DNA of 64,000 nt from Candidatus Accumulibacter cognatus (GCA_013414765.1 CP058708.1:2227553-2291552); one strand, 5' to 3'. Positions 1 to 11,400 are shown, counted from the first letter of the stretch. The notes: generated from the sequence alone by a model not told the origin. Numbers and translations: made by a program.

Positions 1-1091
1 TGGTTGAGCCACCACAGCGGATCGAGGTCGGAGCAGGCCGTTCGCCTGCCCTGTTGCCAGTCCATCCACCAGAAATCGACACCCTCCGCTTCCAGGGGAT
101 GGTGCAGGATTTCGAAGTAGGCTTGCGTGAAGGCAGGATCGGTGATGTCGAAGACGACCGGTTCGCCGGTTACCGGATCGCCGCCAAGCTGCCGAGCCAT
201 GACCGGATAAGCCGCCTCGTGCGGCCAGACGCCGTCCGCGGGATGCAGATTGAGTGCAGTCTTCAGTCCCAGTGCATGCAGGTCGGCGAGCAGTGCACGG
301 GGGGTGGGGAAGAGATCCTGGTTCCAGGTGTAGCCGGTCCATCCACGAGAGGCATTGCCGGTATGGGTGATATGCCAGTCCATGTCGATGACGCATACCG
401 ACAAGGGAAGCTCGTGCGCTCGAAAGTCGCACATCAGGTCAAGCAGTTCGTCCTGGCGATAGGGCCAGTAACGGCTCCACCAATTGCCCAGCGCCCAGCG
501 CGGAAGCAGTGGAACGGCACCGCTCAAACGCCGATAATCGTGCAGGCATGCGGTGAAATCTCGGCCATAACCGAAGAAATAGAGATCGATACGACCGGCC
601 CGCTGGTCGCGAGCGGCAATCCACCCATCTTCCAGCAGCGGTGCATCCGAGTCGTCAACGACGGTCCAGCCGCTGCTCGATAGCAGCCCCGGGTCGATGG
701 GAATCGGGCCGTCAGTCTTGTCCAGAGTGCGCGTCGTCCCCCCCAGATTGCCAACATCGTGATCGCCGTAGTGCCAGGTCAGGCCTGATTCAAGCAGCGT
801 CACCTGCAGTCCGTGGGCAGTCAAGCCCAAACGCGGATCGTAACGCAGGTGCAAATGCTCGGTCATGATCTCGACGGCTTCGCCGTCGTGCAACACCTCG
901 AAACAGGGCACCGCTTGGCGGCGATGCCAGAAGGTGCGGCTGGGTCGATCTTCGAAGTGTCCGTCTGCCGCGAACTCGAGGCGCAACAGTCGAGAGGTCA
1001 ACACCGTGAAGCGGGCTCGGGTCGCGGCCACCACGGCTTTTGGGTCAGCCACCGGGTCGAGCTGAACGCGCAAGTGTTTGGCGGGTTTCAT
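1..1091 (-). CDS. Glycoside hydrolase family 31 (alpha-glucosidase type), N-terminal part, runs off window
   Basis: An uninterrupted leftward frame starts at an ATG at 1089-1091 and stays open for 363 codons to the edge of the window. Residues around 230-245 read CVIDMDWH, followed by GWTGYTWNQDLFP. Near the cut end comes FWWMDWQQG and then DLDPLWWLNH. These are the conserved strand motifs of the GH31 (beta/alpha)8 barrel; the Asp of WWMDWQQG sits where GH31 enzymes have their catalytic nucleophile. GH31 enzymes hydrolyse alpha-glucosidic or related alpha-linked sugars. No signal peptide is visible at the N-terminus (MKPAKHLRVQLDP), so a cytoplasmic location is likely. The C-terminal barrel half and the acid/base residue lie outside the window. 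Family assignment is firm; the sugar specificity cannot be read. Confidence 0.88.
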   Translation of the reverse strand, partial: MKPAKHLRVQLDPVADPKAVVAATRARFTVLTSRLLRLEFAADGHFEDRPSRTFWHRRQAVPCFEVLHDGEAVEIMTEHLHLRYDPRLGLTAHGLQVTLLESGLTWHYGDHDVGNLGGTTRTLDKTDGPIPIDPGLLSSSGWTVVDDSDAPLLEDGWIAARDQRAGRIDLYFFGYGRDFTACLHDYRRLSGAVPLLPRWALGNWWSRYWPYRQDELLDLMCDFRAHELPLSVCVIDMDWHITHTGNASRGWTGYTWNQDLFPTPRALLADLHALGLKTALNLHPADGVWPHEAAYPVMARQLGGDPVTGEPVVFDITDPAFTQAYFEILHHPLEAEGVDFWWMDWQQGRRTACSDLDPLWWLN

Positions 1092-1254
1092 CGTTTTTCG
1101 CAGACTGGACTGGCAAGCAGAAAGGCAGGCAGTACTGGATTGTGGAAGAAGGCTTTCCTCATGAAGGTCTGGAAAAGTTGTTAAACTCTGGTTGTTGAAT
1201 GTTTCTGACCGCATTCAACGTATCTTCGCTTTTCCAACTGATGGTGCATTGCCG

Positions 1255-1785
1255 ATGTCGTTTCCTGTTCATCCATGCCGTTGCTGTCTGTCGATCCTCC
1301 TGCTCCTTGCGGCTTGCGCGACTGTCGAGCCTCCCCCTGCGTCGGGCGATTCCGGGAAAACCCACGTGGCGCAAGAGCAGCCCGCGCGACCACCGACGTC
1401 TTCCGTTCGCCAGGAGAATGCGAAACCCACTCCTTTCCTTGATGAAGAGGCACGCAGGACAGTCTATTTCTCCTTCGACGGCACGACGATCGACAGCGAA
1501 GGGGATGAAGTGCTGCGCCAGAACGCCCTGAAACTCAAAGAGAATCCGCAACTGGTCGTCATCCTGGTCGGCCATACCGACAATCTGGGCAGCGCAGCTT
1601 ACAACCTCGCGGTAGCGGACAGGCGGACTGAGGCAGTGAGCGACCGGCTGCGCGCGCTTGGCGTCGCCAGGAACCAGATTCGCCGTCAGCCGGTCGGCAG
1701 CGAAAAAAGCAGCAAACAGAAATGTGACAGCGAGGCCTGCCGTCGTACGATGCGGCGAGTCGAACTGGTCTATGAGTGGCGCTGA
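1255..1785 (+). CDS. OmpA-family outer-membrane lipoprotein
   Basis: I chose the ATG at 1255 because it gives a clean lipoprotein signal: a hydrophobic run LSILLLLAAC with a lipobox Cys at residue 21. Upstream in-frame starts from 1192 would place charged sequence before it. The mature protein has a Pro/Ser-rich linker and then an OmpA C-terminal peptidoglycan-binding domain from about residue 70 (VYFSFDGTTID, VILVGHTDNLGSAAYN, RRVELVYEW). The HTDNLG motif and the following NLAVADRRTEAV helix match the diaminopimelate-binding region. Its likely role is to tether the outer membrane to peptidoglycan, like Pal. Unlike Pal it is not next to tol genes. It is divergent from the GH31 gene. Confidence 0.85.
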   Translation: MSFPVHPCRCCLSILLLLAACATVEPPPASGDSGKTHVAQEQPARPPTSSVRQENAKPTPFLDEEARRTVYFSFDGTTIDSEGDEVLRQNALKLKENPQLVVILVGHTDNLGSAAYNLAVADRRTEAVSDRLRALGVARNQIRRQPVGSEKSSKQKCDSEACRRTMRRVELVYEWR

Positions 1786-1888
1786 GGATGAATTGCCGGG
1801 AGTCTCCGGGGCAGCGGTCTTGCCCGGAGTCTGGCAACGGGAATGCCGGTCGGAAGTGGGCGTTGACCTCATGCACGGGTTCTGCTGC

Positions 1889-3184
1889 TCAGGCCGGCGC
1901 ATGCCAGACGTTTCGGCAGTGGGTTTCCCGAATCCGCCAGGTTGCCAGTGCACCGAAGCTGGCTGTTCCGGCCAGCAGGAGCAGGCTGGCCTGGAAATTC
2001 TCTGGCGTGTAAAGGCGTGCCCCGGTCGCAGTCAGGCCACCTTGCCATCCCCAATCCATGACCCAGCCGACCAGCGGCTGCAGGATGGCGGCTGCCAGGA
2101 ACCCCCCCATATTGGTGACGCTGGTGGACATTCCGGAGAGCAGTGGTGGATTGACTTCCTTGGCACAGGTCCAGGTCAGCGTGAAGCTGGCAGAAACCAG
2201 ACCCATCAGCGCAAACAGCGCGTAGCTCAGGCTCAGGGGCAAGGGGCTGCCAGCAAGCCAGACTAGCCAGATCAAGGCATACAGGTGACTACTTGCCACC
2301 AGCACCGGTTTGCGCCGACCCAGTCGGTCGGAGAGCGTGCCGACAAACACACTGCCCAGGGCAAAAGCAGCGAACAGGAGACTTACGTGATTGGCCGCAA
2401 CGACGCGGGGCAGATGGTGCACCTGAGTCAGAAAAGGGGTGGCCCACAAGCCGGCAAAAGCCAGGAAGCTGCCGCAGATGCCGAAGTTGGCAGCGACCAC
2501 CGGCCAGGTGTCACGGTTTCCGAGCACCGACAGCAGACCGGAGAGCACCACGGTCCGGTCGAAACGAGGTTTGCCCGTGGTCACCGGCAAACCTTGGGTC
2601 TCATCTGACGGCTCGCGCAACCAATACCAGCAGGCCACGCCCAGGAGCAGAGATACGCCCGCCAGGCCGATGAAGACGCCTCGCCAACCGGTGATCTGGG
2701 CCAGCCAGGAGAGTGGCGAGCCGGCCAGCACAGATCCCAGATTGCCGATCAGCACGCTGAGTCCAACCAGACTGGCGAAACGGCGTTCATCGAAAGACAC
2801 GGCGATGATCTTGAGCATGGCGATGAAAGTCACTGAAACGCCCAGTCCGATCAGCGTCCGGCCGAGCAGGGCCAGGTCCAGATTCGGGGCCAGGCCGAAC
2901 AACAGGCTTCCGACGCCACCGACCAGTCCGCCGAGCAGGAGAATCAGGCGCGGCCCGAGCGTATCGACGAGGATGCCGGTGGGCACCTGCATCACCGTGT
3001 AAACATAAAAGTAGGTTGCCGCCAGCACGCCCAGCGATGACGCCGTGGTGTTGAATGCCAGAATCAGGTCCGGCCCTATGCCGACCGGCGCAAAGCGCTG
3101 AAAAAACGACAGGACGTACGCCGCAACCACCCCGCCCAGGGCCAGAATACGGCGGCGACGCTGCCTTCGGACCAGATCGCTCAT
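1889..3184 (-). CDS. Major facilitator superfamily transporter
   Basis: A 431-residue protein with about twelve hydrophobic segments. The start MSDLVRRQRRRR (ATG at 3182-3184) was preferred over an upstream ATG at 3244 because it gives the usual short basic cytoplasmic N-terminus before TM1 (ILALGGVVAAYVLSF). MFS signature elements are visible: a loop 2-3 region GILVDTLGPRLILLLGG and, in the second half, GTLSDRLGRRKPVL, the classic DRLGRR of loop 8-9. The topology with PTGILVDTLG after TM2 is typical of small organic-ion or sugar-phosphate antiporters. The substrate cannot be deduced. It is convergent with the OmpA lipoprotein gene and head-on next to the chemoreceptor gene. Confidence 0.85.
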   Translation of the reverse strand: MSDLVRRQRRRRILALGGVVAAYVLSFFQRFAPVGIGPDLILAFNTTASSLGVLAATYFYVYTVMQVPTGILVDTLGPRLILLLGGLVGGVGSLLFGLAPNLDLALLGRTLIGLGVSVTFIAMLKIIAVSFDERRFASLVGLSVLIGNLGSVLAGSPLSWLAQITGWRGVFIGLAGVSLLLGVACWYWLREPSDETQGLPVTTGKPRFDRTVVLSGLLSVLGNRDTWPVVAANFGICGSFLAFAGLWATPFLTQVHHLPRVVAANHVSLLFAAFALGSVFVGTLSDRLGRRKPVLVASSHLYALIWLVWLAGSPLPLSLSYALFALMGLVSASFTLTWTCAKEVNPPLLSGMSTSVTNMGGFLAAAILQPLVGWVMDWGWQGGLTATGARLYTPENFQASLLLLAGTASFGALATWRIRETHCRNVWHAPA

Positions 3185-3251
3185 CGTGCGGCTGCTGCGG
3201 GTGATCCGGATGGACGGGAGGCAAGCTCCGCCAGAGCTCGGCAAGGGAGTT

Positions 3252-5420
3252 TCACGACAGCCCCCGGCTCTTCAGATCACGCGCCAGTTCCTTGTCGACC
3301 TTGAGAATGTGGTTGACCAGCCAATCGCGAATGAAGCCCATCAGTTCAATCGGGATCGTTGCCCCGCTCTCGTACTGGCGCTTGAACTTCGAGACCTCTT
3401 CAATCAGCTTGTGATGGGCGGCCAGGTGCGCCTCACGGTCTGGGTAGCGGTGCTTTTCCATCAATTTTTCTTCGAAGCCGAAATGATTGACCGTATAGTT
3501 CACGAGTTCGTCGAGAATCGAACCACAGGCTGCCCGGCCTGCTCCGACATGCATGGCATTGTTCAGGCGGTTGGCGATTTCGATCAATACCTGATGCTGG
3601 CGATCAATCTCCGCATGCCCCACAGCCAGGGCATTCGACCAGGCCATCAGCGGCTTGACCGCAGCCGAACCCCGAGTCGCCGCTTGTTGTCCAGGGTTGT
3701 CCAGTTCGCCGATATTGAAGCGTTGCACCATCGAGAACATCTCGCTGGACGCCTGCTCCAAGTCGGCTGCCGATTGCAGCGATTGTTTGATCACATTTTC
3801 GGTCTGTTCAGAAGCATTCATCACCTCATCCACATGGCCGACAATTTCTTCGATGCGGTGTGTCTGCTCGTGGGTTGCCTGCGACAGCGCGTTCATTTTC
3901 TGAAGCGTGTCCTGCGCCTGTTCTTCGATGGCTCGCAGGGTATCAGCGGCGGAGTTGGCCTGCGTGACGCCGCTGGCAATGACCGGCGCCGCCGCCTGCA
4001 TGCCCGCCACTGCACTTTCGGTATCGGTCCGGATGCTCTGCAGGATACCGCCGATCTCACTCGTCGCACTGCTGGTCCGCTCGGCCAGCTTGCGGACCTC
4101 GTCAGCCACGACCGCGAAGCCGCGCCCCTGTTCGCCGGCGCGCGCGGCCTCAATCGCCGCATTGAGCGCCAGCAGGTTGGTCTGATCGGCGATTTCCCGG
4201 ATCACCTTGGCCATCTGTCCGATTTCGCTGGTGCTGGCCACCAGCCGGGAAACCTGCTCCGACGAAACCGCAACCGTGTCGGCGATGGCCTGCATCTCGA
4301 CGGCGACCTCCGCCGCCACACGGGCGCCATCATGGGCGCGCCGCGCCACCTCGTTGGCGCCGTTCTCGGTCGCATGCACCAGCCCGTTCACCACCTCGAC
4401 GCTTGCCGAAACGTCGGCAATCGCCGAGCGGGTGTATCTGACGGCACCGGCCTGCACCTGGGTTGCCAGGTTGATCTCATTGGACTCGGCGGAAAGGCGT
4501 TCGACACTCGTCTGCACCTTGTTGGCGTTGATGAAGATGGCACGCAGCATTTCCTTGAGGCTGCTTTGCATGTGCGCGAGAACGAACAGCAGGCTGCGCC
4601 GGTCATCCCTTTGCAGGGGTATCCCTTGTGTCAGGTCGCCATCGGCGATCTTGCTGGACACGCCCAGCGCGAGGCGGGGTTCGCCTCCGAACTCGCTGAC
4701 AATGCTTTTCCGTACCAGCCAGCTACTCAACAGCAGAACACAGGTCGCGGCAAGCGCCAGTAACACGCTGTGGATCGCTTCTTCCCGGAAAATCTTTTCG
4801 ATATCATCAATATAGATACCGGAGCCAACGACCCAGCCCCAGGGTTCGAATTTCTTGACGTAGGACAGCTTGGTAAACAGTTCGCTGCTCACCCCGCCCC
4901 CTGCGAGTGGCTTGGGCCAGAGGTATTCGACATAGCCTTCGCCCGCCTGGTTGACCACCTCGTTGAAGCTGACGAAGAGATTCTTGCCGTCAACCCCGAT
5001 TTTTGCGCCGCCCAACCCGGCCTGCAGTGAGATGGCCTTGTTGAAACGGGTCTCATCGAGCACCTTGCCATCGAGCGCCGGGACCGTCGGGTGCATCACC
5101 ATCTTCGGCACCGGCTTGCCGAGGTCGTTAATCCAGAAGTACTCGGTTTTTTCGTAACGCATTCGTTTGAGCGTTGCGGTCGCCTGCTGCCTGGCTTCGT
5201 CCTCGCTCAGGGTGCCGGCTTTTTGCAGCGCGTGGTAATGATCGAGGACGCTGATCGCCGCCTCGACCAGATGCCTGGTTTTGACCTGACGGTCCTGGTA
5301 GAGCAGGGCATGCATCGACCACAAGCCTTCCCAGACGATCAGCAGCATGGCCAGCAAGGCGAAAACGGCGGTCACGGTCAGTCGGTTCATCAGACTCAGG
5401 CGACGCAACGTAGCGATCAT
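3252..5420 (-). CDS. Methyl-accepting chemotaxis protein with C-terminal hemerythrin domain
   Basis: A 722-residue chemoreceptor. TM1 lies at about residues 12-34. A periplasmic single-Cache-type sensor follows ([49 protein letters not shown]), then TM2 ([19 protein letters not shown]). The cytoplasmic signalling domain contains the hairpin tip motif [20 protein letters not shown] followed by [18 protein letters not shown], which contacts CheA/CheW. From about residue 595 a bacteriohemerythrin domain is appended. All seven diiron ligands are visible: IDRQH, the H and E of HFGFEE, both His of HLAAH, and the H and D of [10 protein letters not shown]. Such fusions (for example DcrH) sense oxygen with a non-heme diiron site. 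The protein should therefore combine a small-molecule Cache input with O2 or NO sensing. Confidence 0.93.
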   Translation of the reverse strand: MIATLRRLSLMNRLTVTAVFALLAMLLIVWEGLWSMHALLYQDRQVKTRHLVEAAISVLDHYHALQKAGTLSEDEARQQATATLKRMRYEKTEYFWINDLGKPVPKMVMHPTVPALDGKVLDETRFNKAISLQAGLGGAKIGVDGKNLFVSFNEVVNQAGEGYVEYLWPKPLAGGGVSSELFTKLSYVKKFEPWGWVVGSGIYIDDIEKIFREEAIHSVLLALAATCVLLLSSWLVRKSIVSEFGGEPRLALGVSSKIADGDLTQGIPLQRDDRRSLLFVLAHMQSSLKEMLRAIFINANKVQTSVERLSAESNEINLATQVQAGAVRYTRSAIADVSASVEVVNGLVHATENGANEVARRAHDGARVAAEVAVEMQAIADTVAVSSEQVSRLVASTSEIGQMAKVIREIADQTNLLALNAAIEAARAGEQGRGFAVVADEVRKLAERTSSATSEIGGILQSIRTDTESAVAGMQAAAPVIASGVTQANSAADTLRAIEEQAQDTLQKMNALSQATHEQTHRIEEIVGHVDEVMNASEQTENVIKQSLQSAADLEQASSEMFSMVQRFNIGELDNPGQQAATRGSAAVKPLMAWSNALAVGHAEIDRQHQVLIEIANRLNNAMHVGAGRAACGSILDELVNYTVNHFGFEEKLMEKHRYPDREAHLAAHHKLIEEVSKFKRQYESGATIPIELMGFIRDWLVNHILKVDKELARDLKSRGLS

Positions 5421-5739
5421 GTCAATCCTCCCTTCTTATACTTTTGAACTTCGATCAATCGGCGATGCTGTACCAATCGATCAAAAGATGCAACTGTCAG
5501 CGGGATCGGGGGACAAACAATAGGAGTGATGGCCCTCCCTTTTGATAAGATGGATGGTACAAGTCTCGAAAGTGCGGTGACGCAGCGCTGCACCGACTAT
5601 CGTGCTCGAAGACAAAGAGTCAAGTAGGAAAGTACACAAACAGATGCCGACGTTGCCGGCCGAGGGCAGGGGTATTTTCTCCTTCAGCGGCCAGGCCCGT
5701 GCCGTTTGGAAATCGCCGTTGCTGCGGGGAGAAATGGGA

Positions 5740-7047
5740 ATGATCAGAAAATTAGTCTTGCCGGTACGAAAACTGCTGAGCGGGACGCTGAGGAAGCTGT
5801 TCAATTTTCTCCCGCGAGAAAGGCGCTTTGCTGTTTACCGTAATTTCGTCGATTGCGATCCTGCGCCGAACGCCAGCCTCGAGTTGAAGATCGCGGATAC
5901 CAAGGAGGAACTCGAAGCGTGCTTCACCCTGCTCCACGACGCCTACGTGGGCAGCAAGTTCATGAACCCCGATCCCTCCGGGATGCGCGTCACCATTTAT
6001 CACGCTTTGCCGACGACCACGACCTTGTGCGCCAAGTATGACGGAGAGGTGGTCGGTACCCTGTCCCTGATCCGGGAGAGTGTCCTGGGCTTTCCCCTGC
6101 AGCGCATCTTCGATCTGACGGCACTGCGGGAAAAGAAAGGGAACATTGCAGAAGTATCGGCCTTGGCGATACATCGCCGATTCCGTCGAACAGGCGGCAG
6201 CATTCTCTTCCCGCTGATGAAATTCATGTACGAATACTGCACCACCTTCTTTGATACCCGACATCTCGTGATTGCGGTCAATCCCAGCCATATCGAGATG
6301 TACGAATCGCTGCTGTTCTTCAAACGCCTGACACAGAAAGTGGTCGAGAATTACGATTTCGTGAATGGCGCACCCGCTGTTGGCGCCACCCTGGACCTCA
6401 GTACCGCCCCGGAGATTTTCAGGAAACACTATTCGTCCAAACCGCCCAAGCGCAACCTCTACGCCTTCTTCACCGAGGTCAAGCTGCCCAACATCAAGCT
6501 GCCGCCACGCCGTTTTTATACCACCAACGATCCGGTACTGACTCCCGAATTGCTCGATCACTTTTTCAATGTGCGGACGAACGTTTTCATGCAGCTCAGT
6601 GATCGCAAGAAGAAATTGCTGCACAAGATTTACGATCTGCCGGCGTACCGTGCGGTTCTGCCGCCCGTTCCCGTGGAGAATCAGGAGGCTGCGGTCGACA
6701 GGAGTCACCGGCGCTTTTCAATCAGATGCCCGGCGAAGTTTTTGTTGCCGGTGCTCGATGCGACGCCATGCAGGCTGCGCCTCGAAATCTTTGAGCTCTC
6801 TCGCTACGGTTTTCGGGCGCACTCACAGGAAAGCGTTCCCCTCAACGTTTGGGGTGAGGCGATCATTCAACTGGGTCCCTCGGAAGTATCACAGATATAT
6901 GTATTGGCGACGAGGGAGTCAGCAAACGGGATTTATGACTTCGAACTGGGCGAGCCGGACCTGATCTGGCGCAAGTTCGTCAATGCCCTGTACCGCGGCA
7001 GCACCCAGGCTGACCTTGAAAACGCAACGCGCTTCATGACCGGATGA
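5740..7047 (+). CDS. N-acyl amino acid synthase (FeeM-like GNAT) fused to a PilZ-like domain
   Basis: About 435 residues. The ATG at 5740 is favoured because a GGGGAG lies 8-9 bases upstream; an ATG at 5734 and a longer form from 5602 are possible. Residues ~45-230 form a FeeM/acyl-homoserine-lactone-synthase-like acyltransferase fold: CFTLLHDAYVGSKFM, LCAKYDGEVVGTLSLIRES, the acceptor strand EVSALAIHRRFRR, and HLVIAVNPSHIEMYESLLFF. Family members transfer acyl groups from acyl carrier protein to amino acids. The C-terminal ~110 residues contain RRFSIR and, about 35 residues on, ELSRYGFRAHS, in the spacing of the PilZ c-di-GMP motifs (RxxxR and D/NxSxxG; here the D/N is replaced by E). The window holds two large GGDEF/EAL proteins, so c-di-GMP control of acyl-amino-acid synthesis is plausible. 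Confidence 0.72.
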   Translation: MIRKLVLPVRKLLSGTLRKLFNFLPRERRFAVYRNFVDCDPAPNASLELKIADTKEELEACFTLLHDAYVGSKFMNPDPSGMRVTIYHALPTTTTLCAKYDGEVVGTLSLIRESVLGFPLQRIFDLTALREKKGNIAEVSALAIHRRFRRTGGSILFPLMKFMYEYCTTFFDTRHLVIAVNPSHIEMYESLLFFKRLTQKVVENYDFVNGAPAVGATLDLSTAPEIFRKHYSSKPPKRNLYAFFTEVKLPNIKLPPRRFYTTNDPVLTPELLDHFFNVRTNVFMQLSDRKKKLLHKIYDLPAYRAVLPPVPVENQEAAVDRSHRRFSIRCPAKFLLPVLDATPCRLRLEIFELSRYGFRAHSQESVPLNVWGEAIIQLGPSEVSQIYVLATRESANGIYDFELGEPDLIWRKFVNALYRGSTQADLENATRFMTG

Positions 7048-7114
7048 GGTAGCTTCAGTTCGCCGGCAACCCGTGACAGGGCCGATTGATCGGGTGCCGA
7101 GACCAACTGCCACA

Positions 7115-8287
7115 TTAAAGCTGCGAAGCGCTATCCTGTCGGCGCTCGCTTGGCGCATGACCGGCCGCTTGCAGGCGTCGGCGGTAATGCGCGGGGGCGA
7201 TACCGGTCCATCTCACGAAAGCCCGGTAGAAGGCCGCGCTGTCGGCAAAACCCAGTTCTGTGGCCACTGCTGCCAGCGCCTGCTTGGTCTTGGCGAGTCG
7301 GTTGATCGCCAGATCGCGGCGCAAGGCATCCTTGATCGCCTGAAAGTTCGAACCCTCTGCTTCCAGCCGGCGATGTAGCGTGCGGGGCGACAAATTGAGG
7401 GTGCGGGCGACCTCGGCCAGTGAACTCGATGCCGGCAGCGCGTCGCGCAGCGCGTTGCGTACGCGCAGAACGATTTCACGGTCACGACGGTACAGGGTGG
7501 TCAGCTTGCCTGGTGCGCCTTCGAGGAAGCTTTGCAGCGCGGCTTCGTCGCGACGGATCGGCAGATCCAGCAGGTTGGCAGCAAAGACGGCGGTGAGCCT
7601 ATCCGCGTCAAAGGTCGAGTGGGCAGTATAGATCAGCGCATAATCCTCGGCGTGGTCCGGGCGAGGGTAAGGGAAAGCAACAGAATCGAGAACGATGCTG
7701 CGCCCTACCAGCCAGGAAAAAAGTCCGTGCAGCAGGCGCAATAGCCATTCGAAGGCGAAAACCCGTCCGATCACGAGCAGGCGATTTTCCACGATCGACA
7801 GGCATGCCTGTTCGGAGTGGCTATCGAGACGGACATCGAGGTCGGGCAGCAGCAAGCGCAGGAAGCGGATGCTGCGTTCGATGGCCTCGGCCAGCGTCGG
7901 TGCGGTGATGGTGCTGCGGCAGAGAAACTCGAAAGTGCCGGATCTGATCGGCATCGAAAAGAGGCCAAAGCCTTCATCGTCGAGTTCGCTGTTGATCCGG
8001 TTGTAAAGATCGGCGTAACGGTCGACCGGAATACGGGCGCTTGGATCGTTCAATACCTGCGCGGCAATGTGGGCGCTTTCGAGGAGCCGCGCGGTATCCC
8101 GGCCCGCATGCTGAAGACCTGCCAGCATTCCCTGCACGAAGGCAATGGCCACGGTCGCGCGTGCCGGAGCGGGAAGCGCGGCAGATGGCGTGGCCTTCTT
8201 GATCCTCTCCCTGGTCATCTCCTTGGCAGTCTTCTCAGGGTATGGCATTGACTTCTCGCAAGGCTGTGTATTGACGGGAAATTCCAA
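7115..8287 (-). CDS. AraC-family transcriptional regulator (arabinose-binding-like N-terminal domain)
   Basis: A 390-residue regulator; an in-frame ATG at 8248 is an equally plausible start and would give 377 residues. The N-terminal ~200 residues match the OruR/ArgR-type ligand-binding domain found in longer AraC proteins ([62 protein letters not shown]). The C-terminal ~100 residues carry the two helix-turn-helix motifs ([23 protein letters not shown], then [23 protein letters not shown]). It is divergently transcribed from icmF, so control of that mutase gene, or of the branched-chain acyl-CoA metabolism around it, is the simplest inference. The intergenic region contains a palindrome-like element CAATATATACATTG at 8293-8306 that could be its operator. 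Confidence 0.88.
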   Translation of the reverse strand: MEFPVNTQPCEKSMPYPEKTAKEMTRERIKKATPSAALPAPARATVAIAFVQGMLAGLQHAGRDTARLLESAHIAAQVLNDPSARIPVDRYADLYNRINSELDDEGFGLFSMPIRSGTFEFLCRSTITAPTLAEAIERSIRFLRLLLPDLDVRLDSHSEQACLSIVENRLLVIGRVFAFEWLLRLLHGLFSWLVGRSIVLDSVAFPYPRPDHAEDYALIYTAHSTFDADRLTAVFAANLLDLPIRRDEAALQSFLEGAPGKLTTLYRRDREIVLRVRNALRDALPASSSLAEVARTLNLSPRTLHRRLEAEGSNFQAIKDALRRDLAINRLAKTKQALAAVATELGFADSAAFYRAFVRWTGIAPAHYRRRLQAAGHAPSERRQDSASQL

Positions 8288-8410
8288 GTTGGCAATATAT
8301 ACATTGTTGGCGGCATATTGGGGAATGGCTTTATTGGCGTCAACTTCCTAACATGTGCGTCCTTGTACAATTTCCGGTATCCAGGATCATCTTTATGGAG
8401 CGCGAACGAC

Positions 8411-11400
8411 ATGACCGACCTTTCCATCGCCAAGAAGCTTCTGCCCTACAAGCCCAAGCACAAGGTGCGCTTTGTCACCGCCGCCTCCTTGTTTGACGGA
8501 CATGATGCATCGATCAACATCATGCGCCGAATTCTGCAGTCGACAGGTGCCGAGGTCATCCATCTCGGCCACAACCGCTCCGTGCAGGAGATCGTGAACG
8601 CCGCACTGCAGGAGGATGTGCAGGGAATCGCCATCACCTCCTACCAGGGGGGGCACGTCGAATTCTTCAAATACATGATCGACCTGTTGAAGGCTGGTGG
8701 CGGAGAGAACATCCAGGTCTTCGGCGGTGGCGGTGGGGTCATCGTGCCGAGCGAGATCGAAGAATTGCACGCCTACGGTGTGGCGCGCGTCTACTCGCCG
8801 CAGGATGGCCAGTCGATGGGCTTGCAGGGGATGATCAACGAACTGATGGCGAAATCCGACATCGACATCGCTGCGTTGGCGCCACAAGAGCCGGACGCCG
8901 TGCTGGCGGCGCTGAAGGCTGGCAACCGCCGCAAGCTGGCGCAGATCATCAGCGCACTGGAAAACGGTGCCTACCCCGAAGCTCTGCGCAAGAAAATCCT
9001 GCACGCCGCGGACGGACTCAAGGTGCCGGTACTCGGAATCACCGGCACCGGCGGTGCCGGCAAGTCTTCGCTGACCGACGAACTGGTGCGCCGCTTCCGG
9101 CTCGATCAGGGCGACACCATCAGGCTGGCGATCGTATCGATCGACCCTTCGCGCAAGCGCACGGGCGGCGCACTGCTCGGCGACCGCATCCGTATGAACG
9201 CCATCGAACATCCGAACATCTACATGCGATCACTGGCGACACGCGAAACGGGCTCCGAGGTGTCTGCCGCGCTGCCCGAGGTGATCGCCGCCTGCAAGTT
9301 GGCCGGCTTTGATCTCGTGATCGTCGAGACTTCAGGGATCGGGCAGGGCAACGCTGCGATCGTGCCCTTGGTCGATGTCTCGCTCTACGTGATGACCCCC
9401 GAGTTCGGAGCCGCTTCGCAACTCGAGAAGATCGACATGCTCGACTTCGCCGATTTCGTGGCCATCAACAAATTTGACCGCAAGGGTGCAGAGGATGCGC
9501 TGCGCGATGTACGCAAGCAATATCAGCGCAACCACGAGGCCTTCAGCCAGAGCCCGGACGAAATGCCGGTGTTTGGCACGATGGCGGCACGCTTCCACGA
9601 CGACGGGGTGACCGCTCTCTACCAGGCGGTGGCGTCCAAACTGCACGCACTGGGCCTGAAGTTGAAAAAAGGGAGGTTGCCGCTGATCGGCCTGCGACAC
9701 TCGTCGAACCAGCGCGCCATCGTTCCGGCGAAGCGCGTGCGCTACCTGGCCGAAATTGCCGAAACCGTCCGCAATTACCACGCGCATACCGCTGCGCAGG
9801 CCGAGATCGCTCGCCAGCGACAGTCCCTGAGAACCGCCAAGGAACTGTTTGAAAGCTGCGGCAAGCCGGCCGACGACTTTGCCGAACTGATCACCTTGAA
9901 AGACGGGCAACTCGACGCCCGGGCCAGAAAACTTCTCGACATGTGGCCCAAGACCGTCGAGCTCTACGCGCAGGACGAATACGTGGTCAAGATTCGGGAT
10001 AAGGAGATCCGTACCCGTCTGACCAACACCTCGCTTTCGGGAACACGCATTCGCAAGGTCTCCCTTCCGAGTTACAGGGATGACGGCGAGGTGCTGCGTT
10101 TCCTGATGAAGGAAAATGTCCCGGGTTCCTTCCCATTTACCGCAGGCGTCTTTGCGTTCAAGCGCGAGAACGAGGATCCGACCCGCATGTTCGCCGGCGA
10201 GGGCGACGCCTTCCGTACCAACCGCCGCTTCAAGAAGGTTTCCGAAGGCATGCCAGCGAAGCGGCTATCGACTGCCTTCGACTCGGTCACCCTCTATGGT
10301 TGTGACCCCGATGCCCGACCGGACATTTACGGCAAGGTCGGAAACTCCGGTGTGTCGATCGCCACGCTCGACGACATGAAAGTTCTGTTTGATGGTTTCG
10401 AACTGTGCGCACCGACCACCTCGGTATCGCTGACCATCAATGGTCCGGCGCCGATTATCCTGTCGATGTTCTTCAACGCCGCGATTGACCAGCAGGTCGA
10501 CAAGTTTCGTGTCGATAACGACCGCGACCCGACCGAAGACGAAATGCAGAAAATTCGCGTCTGGGTGCTGGCCAATGTACGAGGCACGGTTCAGGCCGAC
10601 ATCCTGAAGGAGGATCAGGGACAGAATACCTGTATCTTTTCGACGGAATTCGCACTCAAGATGATGGGCGACATCCAGGAGTTCTTCGTCCATAACCAGA
10701 TCGGGAACTTCTATTCGGTATCGATTTCCGGGTATCACATTGCCGAAGCCGGAGCCAATCCGATTTCGCAGTTGGCTTTCACGCTGGCCAATGGCTTTAC
10801 CTATGTCGAGACCTATCTGGCACGCGGCATGCATATCGACGATTTTGCGCCGAATTTATCGTTTTTCTTCAGCAACGGCATGGACCCCGAGTATTCGGTC
10901 ATTGGTCGTGTCGCCCGCCGCATCTGGGCCGTGGCGATGAAGAACAAGTACGGCGGCAATGAGCGCAGCCAGAAACTGAAATACCACATCCAGACCTCCG
11001 GTCGCTCGCTCCATGCCCAGGAAATGGCTTTCAACGACATTCGCACCACCCTGCAGGCACTGATTGCCATCTACGACAACTGCAACTCGCTGCATACCAA
11101 CGCTTACGACGAGGCGATCACCACCCCGACCGAGGAATCGGTTCGCCGTGCCATGGCCATCCAGTTGATCATCAACCGTGAGTGGGGATTGGCAATGAAC
11201 GAGAACCCGAATCAGGGCTCTTTCATCATCGAAGAGCTGACTGATCTGGTCGAAGAGGCGGTATTGAAGGAGTTCGAAGCCATTTCCGGACGTGGTGGCG
11301 TCCTCGGGGCCATGGAAACCGGCTATCAGCGCGGCAAGATCCAGGAGGAGTCGCTCTACTACGAGCACAAGAAGCACGATGGCTCATTCCCGATCGTCGG

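Noticed and set aside
54-683. 209-codon plus-strand ORF at the left edge
   Set aside because: It is antisense to a continuous GH31 frame with clear family motifs.
5444-5458. FNR-like TTGA...TCAA upstream of the hemerythrin chemoreceptor
   Set aside because: The half-sites are separated by 7 bp, not the 6 bp required, so it is probably chance.
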